64,000 nucleotides of DNA from CAVYXF01 sp963772335 (lineage in GTDB: Bacteria; Pseudomonadota; Alphaproteobacteria; Rhizobiales; Rhodomicrobiaceae): the NCBI GenBank assembly GCA_963772335.1, contig CAVYXF010000008.1, positions 248,001-312,000 of the forward strand. The letters run 5' to 3'. This document shows, piece after piece, positions 63,409 through 64,000 of the stretch; the first letter of the stretch is position 1; each line of letters begins with the position of its first letter. The notes beneath the pieces are model-generated. The model saw only the letters and a program-made list of their open reading frames with translations. It made no database searches and had not been told where the DNA came from. A program made the position numbers and the translations under genes.

Positions 63409-63941
63409 TCAATGCCCCTGCAGGAAGGGGTTCGGCGCGTGGCGCTTATATCCGCTTTCGCTGACAAGAATGTCCAGGCCGAAGCTGGCGAGATCGTCGG
63501 CGAAAGGCTCCGCATGGGGTTCTTTGATGGCATAGAACAGCTTGGAATAGGAGCCGCAGGCGTTGCAGGTCGCGGCCTTTACCCCGCCACCTGCGCCCTC
63601 GATCTCCTCATAGGCGAGCTTCTTCTCGTCGCCGCACACAATACAGTTCACTCGCACATGATTCCAGGCCGAACAGCACAAGGAGCATGTCAGATAACGA
63701 CGGCCGTAAGCCTCATCGGCAACCACGATCCCGCCGACGGGCGGCGAACCGCAGGCCGGACATAGGCCCTTGGCTTCGAGCGGCCGTACCGTCTTCGGAT
63801 CGAGTTCTGCGGCATACTGAGCGAATTCCACTTGCAAGGCTGGGTTGGCGCTGAAGCAGGCGCCGGTCCGGAAATCTCATTGCGGCCAGGTTCGGCTTTG
63901 CTCTCCTTATCGGTCCTGTTCTGTCCAGCCGGTTTCGTCAC
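63409..63941 (-). pseudogene. fdhE: Formate dehydrogenase accessory protein FdhE with internal deletion
   Basis: FdhE helps activate respiratory formate dehydrogenase. The C-terminal two thirds reads LQVEFAQYAAELDPKTVRPLEAKGLCPACGS, RYLTCSLCCSAWNHVRVNCIVCGD, TCNACGSYSKLFYAIKEPHAEPFADDLASFGLD, NPFLQGH, with four CxxC pairs that bind iron or zinc in the family. From a GTG at 63941 another frame gives MTKPAGQNRTDKESKAEPGRNEISGP, which looks like an FdhE N-terminus. About 135 residues expected between are missing and the frame changes near 63840-63870. If translated alone, the C-terminal part would start at a TTG (63837). The N-terminal assignment is tentative. Confidence 0.65.
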
Positions 63942-63999
63942 CGTCGGGTTGCGCCTGCTTTGCGGCACCCGGATTGGCCTGATCTTGCGTCTGAGGTTT
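63907..63999 (-). CDS. 3' end of an upstream gene (partial)
   Basis: The frame open from the window edge encodes 30 residues, polar and Gln/Asp-rich (KPQTQDQANPGAAKQ...GWTEQDR), and stops with TAA at 63907-63909, overlapping the proposed fdhE GTG by 35 bases. Its position suggests a formate dehydrogenase subunit gene, but nothing in 30 residues proves that. Confidence 0.3.
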   Translation of the reverse strand, partial: KPQTQDQANPGAAKQAQPDGDETGWTEQDR

Positions 64000-64000
64000 T

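Overview
This window looks like the chromosome of an alphaproteobacterium, most likely of the Hyphomicrobiales (Rhizobiales). The DNA is GC-rich, the division and cell-wall genes form one long co-directional cluster running from mraZ to ftsZ, lpxC and bamD, and the proteins are of alphaproteobacterial type (bactofilin, HupR/HoxA-like regulator, FdhE/SelA pair). I cannot name a genus from sequence alone. No rRNA, tRNA or CRISPR was seen.

Bases 1-17.4 kb hold accessory and housekeeping genes: the end of a hybrid sensor kinase, a PAP2 phosphatase, a thioredoxin-reductase-like flavoprotein, a gamma-glutamyltransferase, a frameshifted chemotaxis receptor, an orphan branched-chain-amino-acid-type binding protein, an HI0933-type flavoprotein, a class C beta-lactamase-like hydrolase, a DUF72 protein, the ABC-F ATPase Uup, and a small glycan-related group (sulfotransferase-like, wreck of a polysaccharide pyruvyl transferase, ELM1-like). 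Bases 17.9-25.1 kb hold a peptide/nickel-type ABC transporter operon. An IS4-type insertion sequence separates its binding protein from its permeases, and two of its genes carry one-base frameshifts. Bases 25-32 kb hold an amidohydrolase, a third binding protein, an AT-rich gene-free gap, and two more orphan binding proteins, one fused to a LysM domain. Bases 32-36.7 kb hold TlpA, ArgH, LptM, a second DUF72 protein, a bactofilin and a small secreted protein.

Bases 37.1-59.6 kb hold the intact dcw cluster: mraZ, rsmH, ftsL, ftsI, murE, murF, mraY, murD, ftsW, murG, murC, a cupin gene, murB, ddl, ftsQ, ftsA, ftsZ, then lpxC and bamD. Together these make UDP-MurNAc-pentapeptide and lipid II, build the divisome, start lipid A synthesis and assemble outer-membrane proteins. 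Upstream of mraZ lie four GGG-containing repeats spaced exactly 10 bp apart (37088-37122), matching the described MraZ operator.

Bases 60.1-64 kb hold an NtrC/HupR-type regulator that has lost its receiver aspartate and GAFTGA motif, then on the other strand a frameshifted selA and an internally deleted fdhE, remnants of a selenocysteine/formate dehydrogenase locus that continues beyond the window.

A recurring theme is gene breakage outside the essential cluster: four one-base frameshifts, each repaired by removing one base (MCP, permease C, ATPase D, SelA), and two genes with internal deletions plus frame change (pyruvyl transferase, FdhE). Real decay and sequence or assembly error cannot be separated from this window alone.
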